Shown here in pieces: positions 56,641 through 64,000 of a stretch of 64,000 bases of DNA. The notes below the pieces were generated by a model that saw nothing but the letters and a program-made list of their open reading frames with translations, had not been told where the DNA came from and did no database searches. The stretch spans positions 106,298 through 170,297 of the forward strand of contig CAMCWK010000002.1 in assembly GCA_945882615.1 (NCBI GenBank), read 5' to 3'. The translations under genes were made by a program, and so were the position numbers. The first letter of the stretch is position 1. Each line of letters starts with the position of its first letter. The DNA is from Rhizobium sp. Q54 (GTDB lineage: Bacteria > Pseudomonadota > Alphaproteobacteria > Micropepsales > Micropepsaceae).

Positions 56641-58005
56641 TTGTCGCCAAATGCCATCCGCAAACTCTTCGCAGTCGGCCTTGCCGCCACACTGCTGATC
56701 CAGGCTGTGCCCGTACAGGCGCAGAGCTTCGGCATCCTGCGCGACACCGAAACCGAGGAAATGCTCAAGGCCTATGAAGCGCCGCTGGCCAAGGCCGCCG
56801 GCCTCGACCCCAGTGCGGTGAAGACCTATCTGGTGGGCGATCCCAGTCTCAACGCCTTCGCGATGCAGCCGGCCAACCTCTTCATCTGCGCCGGCATGCT
56901 GCTTTGGATGCGCAACCCCAACGAACTGATCGGCGTGCTGGCGCACGAGACCGGCCACATCTCCGGCGCCCATCTGACGCGCGGCAGCTACGGCGCGAAA
57001 AAGGCAATGATCCCGATGCTGGCCTCGATGCTGCTCGGCTTGGGCGCGATGGTCGCGGGCGCCGGCGAGCTGGGCATGGTGATGATGGGCTTGGGCCAGG
57101 CGGTTGCCGAAGCGCAGTTCATGACCTTCACCCGCGTGCAGGAATCCAGCGCCGACCAGATCGCCGCCAGGCTGCTGCTGGCCACGCGCCAGTCGCCGGC
57201 GGGCCTGGTCAACACCTTCCGCCGCTTCGCGCAGGCTGACGCGATGCGCGCCAGCTACAACCGTCCCGACCGCTTCGCCTCCAGCCATCCGGTCGGCCAG
57301 GACCGCGTCTTTGACCTGATGCAGAAGCTGGAATCCTCGCCCTATCGCGATGTTCAGGACTCGCCGCAGTCGATGCACACTTTCACGATGGTGCAGGCCA
57401 AGCTGGCCGGGTTCGTTCTGCCGGTGAAGGAGGCGCTGAACCGCTATCCCGTCTCCAACGCCAGCGCACAGGCGCGTTATGCCCGCGCCTTCGTCTATAT
57501 GCGCCAGCCCGACTTCCAGAAGGCGTTGGCCGAAATCAGCAGCCTGATCCAGGAAGAACCCAACAATCCCTATTTCTATGAAGTACGCGGCCAGATCCAT
57601 GTCAGCATGGCCAAGCCCGCACTGGCGCTGCCCGATCTGCAAAAGGCGGTGAGCCTGCGCCCGGGCGCGCCGCAGCTGCGCCTGATGCTGGCCGGCGCCC
57701 AGCTGGCCACCGAAGACCAGGCGCTGGCCGCCGAGGCGCTCAAGAATCTCAAAGCCGCCCTGCTGGTGGAGAATGACGACATCTTCACCTGGTACCAGAC
57801 CGCCCAGGCCTACAGCGCCGTCAAGAACGTGCCGATGGCCGATCTGTCCACCGCCGAACTGTGGTACAATGCCGGCGACATGCGCCGCGCACTGGTGTTC
57901 GCGATGCGCGCGCGCGGCAAGCTGCCCCAGGGCAGCGCGGACTGGGAACGCGCCCAGGACATTATCGGCGCCGCGGGTCCGCTGGCGAAGCAACAACGAG
58001 GATAA
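56641..58005 (+). CDS. M48 metallopeptidase with TPR region, BepA-like
   Basis: 454 residues from a TTG at 56641 that has AGGAGA eight bases upstream. The signal peptide (IRKLFAVGLAATLLIQAVPVQAQS) is followed by the M48 domain with HETGH (His102, Glu103, His106) and the third ligand Glu in VQESSADQIAARLLL, then TPR-like helices in the C-terminal 200 residues. This matches BepA/YfgC, a periplasmic protease-chaperone of outer-membrane assembly. It is followed by the DsbA-like gene after 2 bases. Confidence 0.93.
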   Translation: MSPNAIRKLFAVGLAATLLIQAVPVQAQSFGILRDTETEEMLKAYEAPLAKAAGLDPSAVKTYLVGDPSLNAFAMQPANLFICAGMLLWMRNPNELIGVLAHETGHISGAHLTRGSYGAKKAMIPMLASMLLGLGAMVAGAGELGMVMMGLGQAVAEAQFMTFTRVQESSADQIAARLLLATRQSPAGLVNTFRRFAQADAMRASYNRPDRFASSHPVGQDRVFDLMQKLESSPYRDVQDSPQSMHTFTMVQAKLAGFVLPVKEALNRYPVSNASAQARYARAFVYMRQPDFQKALAEISSLIQEEPNNPYFYEVRGQIHVSMAKPALALPDLQKAVSLRPGAPQLRLMLAGAQLATEDQALAAEALKNLKAALLVENDDIFTWYQTAQAYSAVKNVPMADLSTAELWYNAGDMRRALVFAMRARGKLPQGSADWERAQDIIGAAGPLAKQQRG

Positions 58006-58007
58006 TA

Positions 58008-58754
58008 ATGCGAGCCTTTGTGATTACCCTTGCCGGCGCCATCGCGGGCGCGGCGCTGGCGGTTGCCGTCATCCTGACCATGGCCGATCGCGGCATGATT
58101 CCGATCAACGATCTGCAGATGCAGACCTATCTGATGCGCCGCCCCGAATTGGCCGCCGCCATGTTGGGGCGCTATCAGCAGCAGGAAGAAAGCAAGCAGA
58201 AGGCGCAGCAGACCGCCGCCTTGATGAACCAGGCAGCATTTTTCGATCCCAAGATCGCCTTTGTCGCCGGCCCGGCCAACGCCAAGCAGACCTTTGTCGA
58301 ATTCTATGACTATGACTGCCCCTTCTGCCGCGCCTCGCTGCCGGCGATCAAGAAGTTCTACGAAGCGAACAAGGACAAGGTCCGCTTCGCCTTCATCGAA
58401 TATCCCATCGAGCAGCTGCACGGCCCCAGTGCGATGTTCGCCGCCAAGGCCTCGCTGGCGGCGCGCAAGCAGCGTGACCGCTATATGGACTTCCATTTCG
58501 CGCTGCTGGCCGAGGAAGGCGCGATCACGGAAGAGATGATCTATGCCAATGCCGCCAAGGTCGGAATGGACGTGAACCGGCTGAAAGCCGACATCCAGGA
58601 TCCGCAAATGCAGAAGGCGCTGGATGCCAGCATCGCGCTGGCCCGCAAGACCGGCATCGACGGCACACCGACCTTCATCCTGAACGGCAAGCTGCATCCG
58701 GGGATGCTGGAAGATGCCGCTCTGAACGAGGCTATGAAGCTAGATAAGTCCTGA
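58008..58754 (+). CDS. DsbA-family thiol:disulfide protein
   Basis: 248 residues. An N-terminal membrane anchor or signal ([22 protein letters not shown]) and a helical stretch precede the thioredoxin fold with CPFC in [14 protein letters not shown] and the cis-Pro in [12 protein letters not shown]. It is like the ScsC/BdbD-type DsbA proteins of alphaproteobacteria, acting in the periplasm. GAGG lies nine bases before the ATG. Co-transcribed with the M48 gene and overlapping the 3' end of the convergent thiS-thiG gene by 15 bases. Confidence 0.93.
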   Translation: MRAFVITLAGAIAGAALAVAVILTMADRGMIPINDLQMQTYLMRRPELAAAMLGRYQQQEESKQKAQQTAALMNQAAFFDPKIAFVAGPANAKQTFVEFYDYDCPFCRASLPAIKKFYEANKDKVRFAFIEYPIEQLHGPSAMFAAKASLAARKQRDRYMDFHFALLAEEGAITEEMIYANAAKVGMDVNRLKADIQDPQMQKALDASIALARKTGIDGTPTFILNGKLHPGMLEDAALNEAMKLDKS

Positions 58755-59738
58755 CAGGGGGCTGGACGGGTCGGCATAAGCCTTTTTCGGCATACGCCCG
58801 GCCAGCCAGGCCAGGCGCCCGGCCTCAACCGCCAGCTTCATCGCAGCTGCCATCTGTACGGGATCGCGGGCATGGGCGATGCCGGTATTGGAAATCACCC
58901 CGTCGCAGCCCAGTTCCATCGCCACCGCCGCATCCGAAGCCGTGCCAATCCCGGCATCCACGATCACCGGCACCTTGGCGTCCTCGATGATCATGCGGAT
59001 GTTCACGGTGGACTGGATGCCCATGCCCGACCCGATGGGTGACGCCAGCGGCATGATCGCCACCGCGCCGACATCTTCCAGCCGCTTGGCCATCAAGGGA
59101 TCGTCGCTGCAATAGACCATCACCTGGAAACCGTCCTTCGACAGCATCTCGGTGGCGCGCAGGGTTTCGATCATGTCGGGATAGAGCAGCTTCTTCTCGC
59201 CCAGCACTTCCAGCTTGACGAGAGTCCAGCCGCCCGCTTCGCGCGCCAGGCGCAGGGTGCGCACCGCGTCTTCGCCGGTGAAACAGCCCGCCGTATTGGG
59301 AAGGTAAGTGACCTTCTTCGGATCGATGAAATCCACCAGCTTGGGCTGGGACGGATCAGTCAGGTTCACGCGGCGCACTGCCACGGTAACGATCTCCGCG
59401 CCACTGGCCTTCAGCGCCGCGGCGTTCTGGGCGTAGTCCTTGTACTTGCCGGTGCCGATGATCAGCCGCGATTTGTAGGTCTTGCCCGCCAGCACAAACG
59501 GCTTGTCCTCGCGCGGCACCTGCGCGGGCACGTTGCCGCCGCCGATGAAATGCACGATCTCCAGCCGGTCGCCATCCGCCAGCGCGACCTCGCCATAGGC
59601 CCCGCGCGGCACGATCTCCAGATTGCGCTCCACCGCGATCTTGGCCGGGTCCAGCCCCAGGCTTTCCAGCAGCCCGTATATGCTGGTGGGCGCATCCAGT
59701 TGCCGGGGTTCGCCGTTCAGGGTGACGTTCACTGCCAT
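58740..59738 (-). CDS. thiG: ThiS-ThiG fusion, thiazole synthase
   Basis: 332 residues. Residues 1-68 form a ThiS-like sulfur carrier ([29 protein letters not shown]... [14 protein letters not shown]) with its GG still present but followed by more sequence, and the rest is ThiG ([22 protein letters not shown]... [70 protein letters not shown]) with the Schiff-base Lys. ThiS normally ends in a free GG that becomes a thiocarboxylate, so how sulfur is donated by the fused form is unclear; such fusions are known in alphaproteobacteria. Confidence 0.95.
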   Translation of the reverse strand: MAVNVTLNGEPRQLDAPTSIYGLLESLGLDPAKIAVERNLEIVPRGAYGEVALADGDRLEIVHFIGGGNVPAQVPREDKPFVLAGKTYKSRLIIGTGKYKDYAQNAAALKASGAEIVTVAVRRVNLTDPSQPKLVDFIDPKKVTYLPNTAGCFTGEDAVRTLRLAREAGGWTLVKLEVLGEKKLLYPDMIETLRATEMLSKDGFQVMVYCSDDPLMAKRLEDVGAVAIMPLASPIGSGMGIQSTVNIRMIIEDAKVPVIVDAGIGTASDAAVAMELGCDGVISNTGIAHARDPVQMAAAMKLAVEAGRLAWLAGRMPKKAYADPSSPLSGLI

Positions 59739-59817
59739 TGCCGCGCTACCTTAAGCATTTCCGTATCTCTCTGGATGCGATTATAAGGCTTGAATCAGCT
59801 TTACCACCGGAAAGTCT

Positions 59818-60288
59818 ATGGCAAAAAAGCCCAAACAATCCAAGACCTTACCGATATACATCCTCAACGGCCCCAACCTCAATCTCCTGGGTACGCGCGA
59901 GCCGGAGGTCTATGGCTATACCACGCTGGCGCAGGTCGAAAAGATGTGCGCCGAGCAAGCTAAGCGTCATGGCCTTTCCATCGTCTTTCGCCAGTCCAAC
60001 CGGGAGGGCGAAATCGTCGACCATATTCAGGAAGCGCGCACCGGCTCTTGCGCCGTCATCATCAATCCGGCGGGCTATGGCCATACCTCGATTGCCATTC
60101 TGGATTCGCTCCAGATGCTGAAGGTACCGGTGATCGAGTGTCATCTGTCCAACATTCACAAGCGCGAGCCCTATCGCCACAACTCCTATGTCTCCAAGGT
60201 TGCCACCGGCATCGTGATGGGCCTGGGCGCGCAAGGCTATCTGCGCGCGGTGGACGCGGTCGCTGAAATTCTCAAGGTGTCGAAATGA
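59818..60288 (+). CDS. aroQ: 3-dehydroquinate dehydratase, type II
   Basis: 156 residues. Active-site features are ILNGPNLNLLGTREPEVYGY (with the catalytic Tyr), RQSNREGEIVDHIQEA, the substrate loop INPAGYGHTSIAILD and ECHLSNIHKREPYRHNS. The usual NPGAYTHTS reads NPAGYGHTS, a small deviation. It catalyses the third step of the shikimate pathway. A lysine-rich start MAKKPKQSKT precedes the family. It is coupled to accB (ATGA) and divergent from thiS-thiG. Confidence 0.96.
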   Translation: MAKKPKQSKTLPIYILNGPNLNLLGTREPEVYGYTTLAQVEKMCAEQAKRHGLSIVFRQSNREGEIVDHIQEARTGSCAVIINPAGYGHTSIAILDSLQMLKVPVIECHLSNIHKREPYRHNSYVSKVATGIVMGLGAQGYLRAVDAVAEILKVSK

Positions 60289-60803
60289 GCACGAAGAAAA
60301 AAAAGAAGCCCACCGCCAAGCCTGCGCCCGCATCCCAAACGACATCGAAGTCATCGGGCAAGCCCGGCGTCGACGCCGGCGCCGTGCGCGAACTGGCGAA
60401 GCTGCTGAAAGAAACCGGCCTCACCGAAATCGAGATCGAACATAACGGTGCGCGCATCCGTGTCAGCCGTGCCAGCGGCGCCAGCGCCACCACCGTCACC
60501 ATGGCGGCCCCGGCGCCTGCCCCTGCGGCCCCTGTGCCAGCGGCCGCGCCAGCATCTTCTGGCCCGCCGGCAGGCGCAGTCCCCTCGCCCATGGTCGGCA
60601 CCGTCTATCTGTCGCCCGAACCCGGCAAACCGCCCTTCGTGGCGGTCGGCAAGACCGTGAAGGAAGGCGACACGCTGTTCATCGTAGAAGCGATGAAGAC
60701 CATGAACGCCATCACCGCGCCCAGGGGCGGCACCGTCAAGGAAATCTGCGTCGGCGACGGTACGCCCGTCGAATTCGGCCAGACCCTCGCCGTCATCGCC
60801 TGA
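60285..60803 (+). CDS. accB: biotin carboxyl carrier protein of acetyl-CoA carboxylase
   Basis: 172 residues. A helical N-terminal part ([29 protein letters not shown]), an alanine-proline linker and the biotinyl domain with the biotin-bearing Lys in [12 protein letters not shown]. It carries the carboxyl group between AccC and AccAD for fatty acid synthesis. It overlaps aroQ (ATGA) and accC (TGATG); the three are one transcript. Confidence 0.98.
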   Translation: MSTKKKKKPTAKPAPASQTTSKSSGKPGVDAGAVRELAKLLKETGLTEIEIEHNGARIRVSRASGASATTVTMAAPAPAPAAPVPAAAPASSGPPAGAVPSPMVGTVYLSPEPGKPPFVAVGKTVKEGDTLFIVEAMKTMNAITAPRGGTVKEICVGDGTPVEFGQTLAVIA

Positions 60804-62146
60804 TGTTCGAAAAGGTCCTCATCGCCAATCGCGGCGAAATCGCCCTCCGCGTCATCCGCGCCTGCAAGGAGATGGGCATCTCCACCGTGGCCATCCATTC
60901 CACGGCGGATTCCGACGCCATGCATGTGCGCCTGGCCGATGAGAGCGTCTGCGTCGGCCCCCCCGCCGCCGCCCAGTCCTATCTGAACATTCCGGCCATC
61001 ATCGCCGCCTGCGAGATCACCGGGGCCGAGGCCATTCATCCCGGCTATGGATTCCTGTCGGAAAACGCCAAGTTCGCCGACATCATCAAGGAGCATGGGC
61101 TGACCTTTATCGGTCCCACGCCCGAGCATATCCGCATGATGGGCGACAAGATCACCGCCAAGCAGACGGTGAAGGAATTGGGCATCCCCACCGTGCCGGG
61201 TTCTGACGGCGAAGTGCTGGACGGCGATGCCGCCCGTATGGCCGAAGAGATCGGCTATCCGGTCCTGATCAAGGCGACGGCGGGCGGCGGCGGCCGCGGC
61301 ATGAAGGTCGCCAAGAATGCCGGCGAACTTTCCTTTGCCCTGTCCCAGGCGCGCACCGAAGCCAAGGCCGCCTTCGGCAATGACATGGTCTATATGGAGA
61401 AATACCTCCAGCGGCCGCGCCATATCGAGATCCAGATCCTGGCCGACTCCCATGGCCATGTCGTGCATCTGGGCGAGCGCGACTGCTCGCTGCAGCGCCG
61501 CCACCAGAAGGTCTGGGAAGAAGCGGGCAGCCCGGCACTGAACGCGCAGGAGCGTGATGAGATCGGCAGCGTGGTCACCAAGGCGCTGACCAAGCTGGGC
61601 TATCTGGGCGCCGGCACCATCGAATTCCTCTATGAGGATGGGCAGTTCTATTTCATCGAAATGAACACCCGCCTGCAGGTGGAGCATCCTGTCAGCGAAG
61701 CCATTACCGGCATCGATATCGTGCGCGAACAGATCCGCGTCGCCGCCGGCGCGCCGCTGGGTTTCACCCAGAAGGACATCGTCTTCGAGGGCCATGCCAT
61801 CGAATGCCGCATCAATGCGGAGAATGCTTTCACGTTCCGCCCCTCGCCCGGCACCATCACCCAGTTCCACACGCCCGGCGGCCTGGGTGTGCGCTTCGAT
61901 TCGGCGATCTATGCGGGCTACCGCATCCCGCCCTATTACGACAGCCTGGTGGGCAAGCTGATTGTCCATGCCCGCAACCGCAACGAATGTTTGCTGCGGC
62001 TGCGGCGGGCGCTGGACGAACTGGTGGTGGGCGGCATCGACACCACCATCCCCCTGTTCCAGCAGCTGGTGCGCGAGCCCGACATCATCAATGGCGACTA
62101 TTCTATTCATTGGCTTGAAAAGTATCTCGCCAAGCTGGGCCACTGA
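60803..62146 (+). CDS. accC: biotin carboxylase of acetyl-CoA carboxylase
   Basis: 447 residues, exact family length. ATP-grasp features: [40 protein letters not shown], the glycine-rich [46 protein letters not shown] and [12 protein letters not shown]. It carboxylates the biotin of AccB with bicarbonate and ATP. Confidence 0.99.
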   Translation: MFEKVLIANRGEIALRVIRACKEMGISTVAIHSTADSDAMHVRLADESVCVGPPAAAQSYLNIPAIIAACEITGAEAIHPGYGFLSENAKFADIIKEHGLTFIGPTPEHIRMMGDKITAKQTVKELGIPTVPGSDGEVLDGDAARMAEEIGYPVLIKATAGGGGRGMKVAKNAGELSFALSQARTEAKAAFGNDMVYMEKYLQRPRHIEIQILADSHGHVVHLGERDCSLQRRHQKVWEEAGSPALNAQERDEIGSVVTKALTKLGYLGAGTIEFLYEDGQFYFIEMNTRLQVEHPVSEAITGIDIVREQIRVAAGAPLGFTQKDIVFEGHAIECRINAENAFTFRPSPGTITQFHTPGGLGVRFDSAIYAGYRIPPYYDSLVGKLIVHARNRNECLLRLRRALDELVVGGIDTTIPLFQQLVREPDIINGDYSIHWLEKYLAKLGH

Positions 62147-62233
62147 TTTCGCGTCAGCGCCGCGCGCGCGCCCCCTAGGTGAGCCCCATTTTCTGGGCTA
62201 GAGTTCCCTCACAACAAGGGAGGGAGTTAGGTC

Positions 62234-62615
62234 ATGGGTTTTCTCGACAGATACGCATCCCAGATTTTGGGCATCACCCGCATCATGGCGGGTTTTTTGT
62301 TCTTGGCGCACGGCACCGCCAAGATGTTCAATTTCCCCGCCCGCGAAGGCTGGGACGGCTATAACCCGATGAGCCTCAGCGGGGCCGCTGGGGGCCATCG
62401 AGGTGATCGGCGGGTCACTGATCGTGTTGGGCTTTTATAGCCGTCCGGCGGCCTTCATTGCCTCAGGCACCATGGCATTTGCCTATTTCATCGCCCATGC
62501 GCCGCAAAACTTCTTCCCCCTTCTCAATCGCGGCGATGCGGCCATCCTGTTCTGCTTTTTGTTCCTCTACATCGCCGCGGCCGGTCCCGGCGCCTTCTCG
62601 ATCAACAAGAAGTAA
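62234..62615 (+). pseudogene. DoxX-family membrane protein, frameshifted
   Basis: The first frame (MGFLDRYASQILGITRIMAGFLFLAHGTAKMF... YNPMSLSGAAG) and the second frame (from AIEVIGGSLIVLGFYSRPAAFIASGTMAFAYFIAHAPQNFFPLLNRGDAAILFCFLFLYIAAAGPGAF) form one complete DoxX protein of about 126 residues if one G is removed from the five-G run at 62390-62394. Four membrane segments and the HGTxKxF signature are otherwise intact. Either a sequencing error, a recent inactivation or a slippage-prone tract. GGGAGGGAG precedes the ATG. Confidence 0.85.
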
Positions 62616-62632
62616 TCTGGTCAACAATGGAT

Positions 62633-62664
62633 AACGCGCTGGCGGCATTTGCCGCCGGCGCGTT
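62633..62664 (+). terminator. hairpin between doxX and aat
   Basis: AACGCGC-T-GGCGGC (62633-62646) pairs with GCCGCC-GGCGCGTT (62651-62664) around an ATTT loop, followed by ATGCTTTT. It is a plausible weak intrinsic terminator 12 bases before the aat start. Confidence 0.6.
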
Positions 62665-62675
62665 ATGCTTTTGAC

Positions 62676-63281
62676 ATGCACGGTCCCCGGCTGACGCCCC
62701 AAATCCTGCTGCGCGCTTATGCCGAAGGCCTGTTTCCCATGGCCGAACGGCGGGGAGATCCCGTGCTCTACTGGGTCTCGCCGGAAAAACGCGGCATTCT
62801 TCCCCTCGACACGTTTCATGTGCCCCATCGCCTGGCCCGCACCGTGCGATCGCACCGCTTTACCGTTACTGCCGACCGCGCCTTTGCCGATGTGATGCGC
62901 AGCTGTGCCGCGCCCGCACAGGGGCGGGAGGAAAGCTGGATCAATGACGAGATCCTGCGGCTTTATACGGCGCTGCATGTCGGCGGCCATGCCCATTCCA
63001 TCGAATGCTGGCAGGAGGGTGAACTGGTGGGCGGGCTTTATGGCGTGCGCCTGGGGGCGGCGTTTTTCGGGGAAAGCATGTTTTCGCGCGCGCGCGACGC
63101 CAGCAAGGTGGCGCTGGTGCATCTGGTCGATGCGCTGCGCCGCGGCGGCTTTATCCTGCTCGACACCCAGTTCATCACCGCGCATCTGGCGCAGTTCGGC
63201 GCGGTGGAAATTCCGCGCACCCAGTATCTGGCATTGCTCAACACGGCGCTGGGCCGCGAAGCCCTCTGGCCGCTGTTCTAG
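62676..63281 (+). CDS. aat: leucyl/phenylalanyl-tRNA-protein transferase
   Basis: 201 residues from ATG 62676. Family features: [84 protein letters not shown] and [24 protein letters not shown]. It adds Leu or Phe to N-terminal Arg/Lys of proteins, marking them for ClpAP. The TTG at 62649 would lie inside the hairpin and is less likely. It converges on the DUF2155 gene with one base between stops. Confidence 0.96.
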   Translation: MHGPRLTPQILLRAYAEGLFPMAERRGDPVLYWVSPEKRGILPLDTFHVPHRLARTVRSHRFTVTADRAFADVMRSCAAPAQGREESWINDEILRLYTALHVGGHAHSIECWQEGELVGGLYGVRLGAAFFGESMFSRARDASKVALVHLVDALRRGGFILLDTQFITAHLAQFGAVEIPRTQYLALLNTALGREALWPLF

Positions 63282-63282
63282 A

Positions 63283-63822
63283 TTACCGGCCGGCGCCTTC
63301 GGGGAGCGCCTGTATTTGCTCTTTGTCGCTGGAATCGGGCGCCTGCACTTTGACCGGCGCGGTCGAATTGGTGGCCGCGACCTTGGCGTCATTGTTATTG
63401 CAACTGATCGCCCACACATCATAGAGCGGATGCTCCACGGCATTCAGGCCGGGGCTGGAGCCGTACATCCACCCCGAAAAAATCCTGCGCGGCGGCTGGT
63501 CGGGGCGACGGTCCTCGATCTGCACAAAGGCGGCGGTTTCCGGGGTCTCGCTGGCGGGCGTGGAATAGCAAAAACGCGCCGTGATGGTCAGGGTCGCGAA
63601 TCTCACCTGTTTGCCGATGGGCGCGGTGATGCTGGTGGGACGGCCGGTAATCTTGTCCAGGCCCAGCATCTGCAGCGCGGTGCCGCCATGCGGCGCGGGT
63701 GGCGGCTGGGCCGGACCTTCGCCCGGAGTCATGTTCATCGGTGGCGGATCGGGAATGGCGGGCTGGGCCATAGCCGCGCCCGCAGCCGCCACACTCAGCA
63801 CCGCCAGGACGTAACGCTTCAC
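63283..63822 (-). CDS. DUF2155 domain protein
   Basis: 179 residues from a GTG that overlaps the mlaD stop (GTGA). A signal peptide (MKRYVLAVLSVAAAGAAMAQP) is followed by a proline-rich linker and the DUF2155 domain (LDKITGRPTSITAPIGKQVRFATLTITARFCYSTP... FVQIEDRRPDQPPRRIFSGWMYGSSPGLNAVEHPLYDVWAISC) with two conserved cysteines, and a disordered tail. It is a periplasmic protein of unknown function almost restricted to alphaproteobacteria; coupling to mlaD suggests an envelope role. Confidence 0.93.
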   Translation of the reverse strand: MKRYVLAVLSVAAAGAAMAQPAIPDPPPMNMTPGEGPAQPPPAPHGGTALQMLGLDKITGRPTSITAPIGKQVRFATLTITARFCYSTPASETPETAAFVQIEDRRPDQPPRRIFSGWMYGSSPGLNAVEHPLYDVWAISCNNNDAKVAATNSTAPVKVQAPDSSDKEQIQALPEGAGR

Positions 63823-64000
63823 GGACCGGCGCCCAGCGCCGGAGGCGCCACGGGCGCGGGCGCTGCCGGCTGGCTGCCGCCACCGGCGCCGGTGGCGAAA
63901 CGGTTCACCAGGCCCATCACGTCGATCGAGCCCTGCGCGCTTTCAAAAAATGCACCCGAGGCCATCATCTGGTTGTCGCCGCCGGGAGTGATGGAAAGAT
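63819..64000 (-). CDS. mlaD: MlaD-like lipid transport protein, C-terminal fragment
   Basis: Only the last 59 or so codons are in the window. The peptide LSITPGGDNQMMASGAFFESAQGSIDVMGLVNRF is the end of the MCE domain plus the family C-terminal helix (normally LSLEPGGD... TQGSVDLMSLL), followed by a proline/alanine-rich tail ending PALGAGP. MlaD is the periplasmic substrate-binding part of the Mla phospholipid transporter. The gene continues past the right edge. Confidence 0.82.
   Translation of the reverse strand, partial: LSITPGGDNQMMASGAFFESAQGSIDVMGLVNRFATGAGGGSQPAAPAPVAPPALGAGP

Overview
This 64 kb window is GC-rich chromosomal core DNA from an alphaproteobacterium. The evidence is the gene order tRNA-Leu/tig/clpP/clpX/lon/HU/tRNA-Val/tRNA-Asp/nuoA-F, the block rne/amiC/mrcA/prfB, an RNase E with a large acidic insertion in its S1 domain and a GWW tail, a DUF2155 protein next to mlaD and aat, and an IscR-headed SUF operon. 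Gene density is very high, with many ATGA/TGATG overlaps and several tail-to-tail overlaps. I see no rRNA, CRISPR array, prophage or insertion sequence. The order and genus cannot be fixed by reading alone.

Layout. 1-4.0 kb (minus): start of the complex I operon, nuoA-B-C-D, an extra SnoaL-like gene, nuoE and the first codons of nuoF. 4.3-5.5 kb (minus): HU, tRNA-Val, an EF-hand lipoprotein and tRNA-Asp. 5.6-13.4 kb: the protein quality-control genes lon, clpX, clpP, tig and tRNA-Leu, interrupted by a plus-strand Tat-exported beta-propeller lactonase. 13.4-17.1 kb (minus): an aminotransferase, bifunctional NAD(P)HX repair enzyme, XRE-cupin regulator and GNAT acetyltransferase. 17.3-19.2 kb (plus): glnB-glnA behind a sigma-54-like promoter. 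19.2-28.9 kb: a membrane histidine kinase, parE, a membrane M28 peptidase, a DEAD-box helicase, a GGDEF protein and an enoyl-CoA hydratase. 28.9-36.4 kb (minus): one tightly coupled Fe-S assembly operon, iscR, cysteine desulfurase, sufB, sufC, sufD, sufS, sufU, sufT, sufA, with a recognisable IscR operator overlapping its promoter.

36.6-51.9 kb: an alpha/beta hydrolase, a small exported-type protein, anmK, tyrS, an AsmA/YhdP-like envelope protein, a bcp/M23/bactofilin cluster, then prfB, mrcA and amiC for translation termination and peptidoglycan metabolism, and a PiuC-like dioxygenase. 52-64 kb: rne, a gamma-glutamyltransferase-like lipoprotein, a BepA-like M48 peptidase and a DsbA-like protein, a thiS-thiG fusion, aroQ-accB-accC, a frameshifted doxX, aat, a DUF2155 protein and the 3' end of mlaD.

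The unusual features are local ones: a programmed +1 frameshift in prfB; a promoter embedded in an IscR site; re-encoded copies of the C-terminal codons of two genes (the GGDEF gene and rne) just past their stop codons; a codon-usage patch inside parE; tRNA genes that appear to lead directly into mRNAs; a palindrome that also encodes the N-terminus of SufS; and a perfect operator over a probably leaderless XRE-cupin gene. I found no convincing wholly new multi-gene system.
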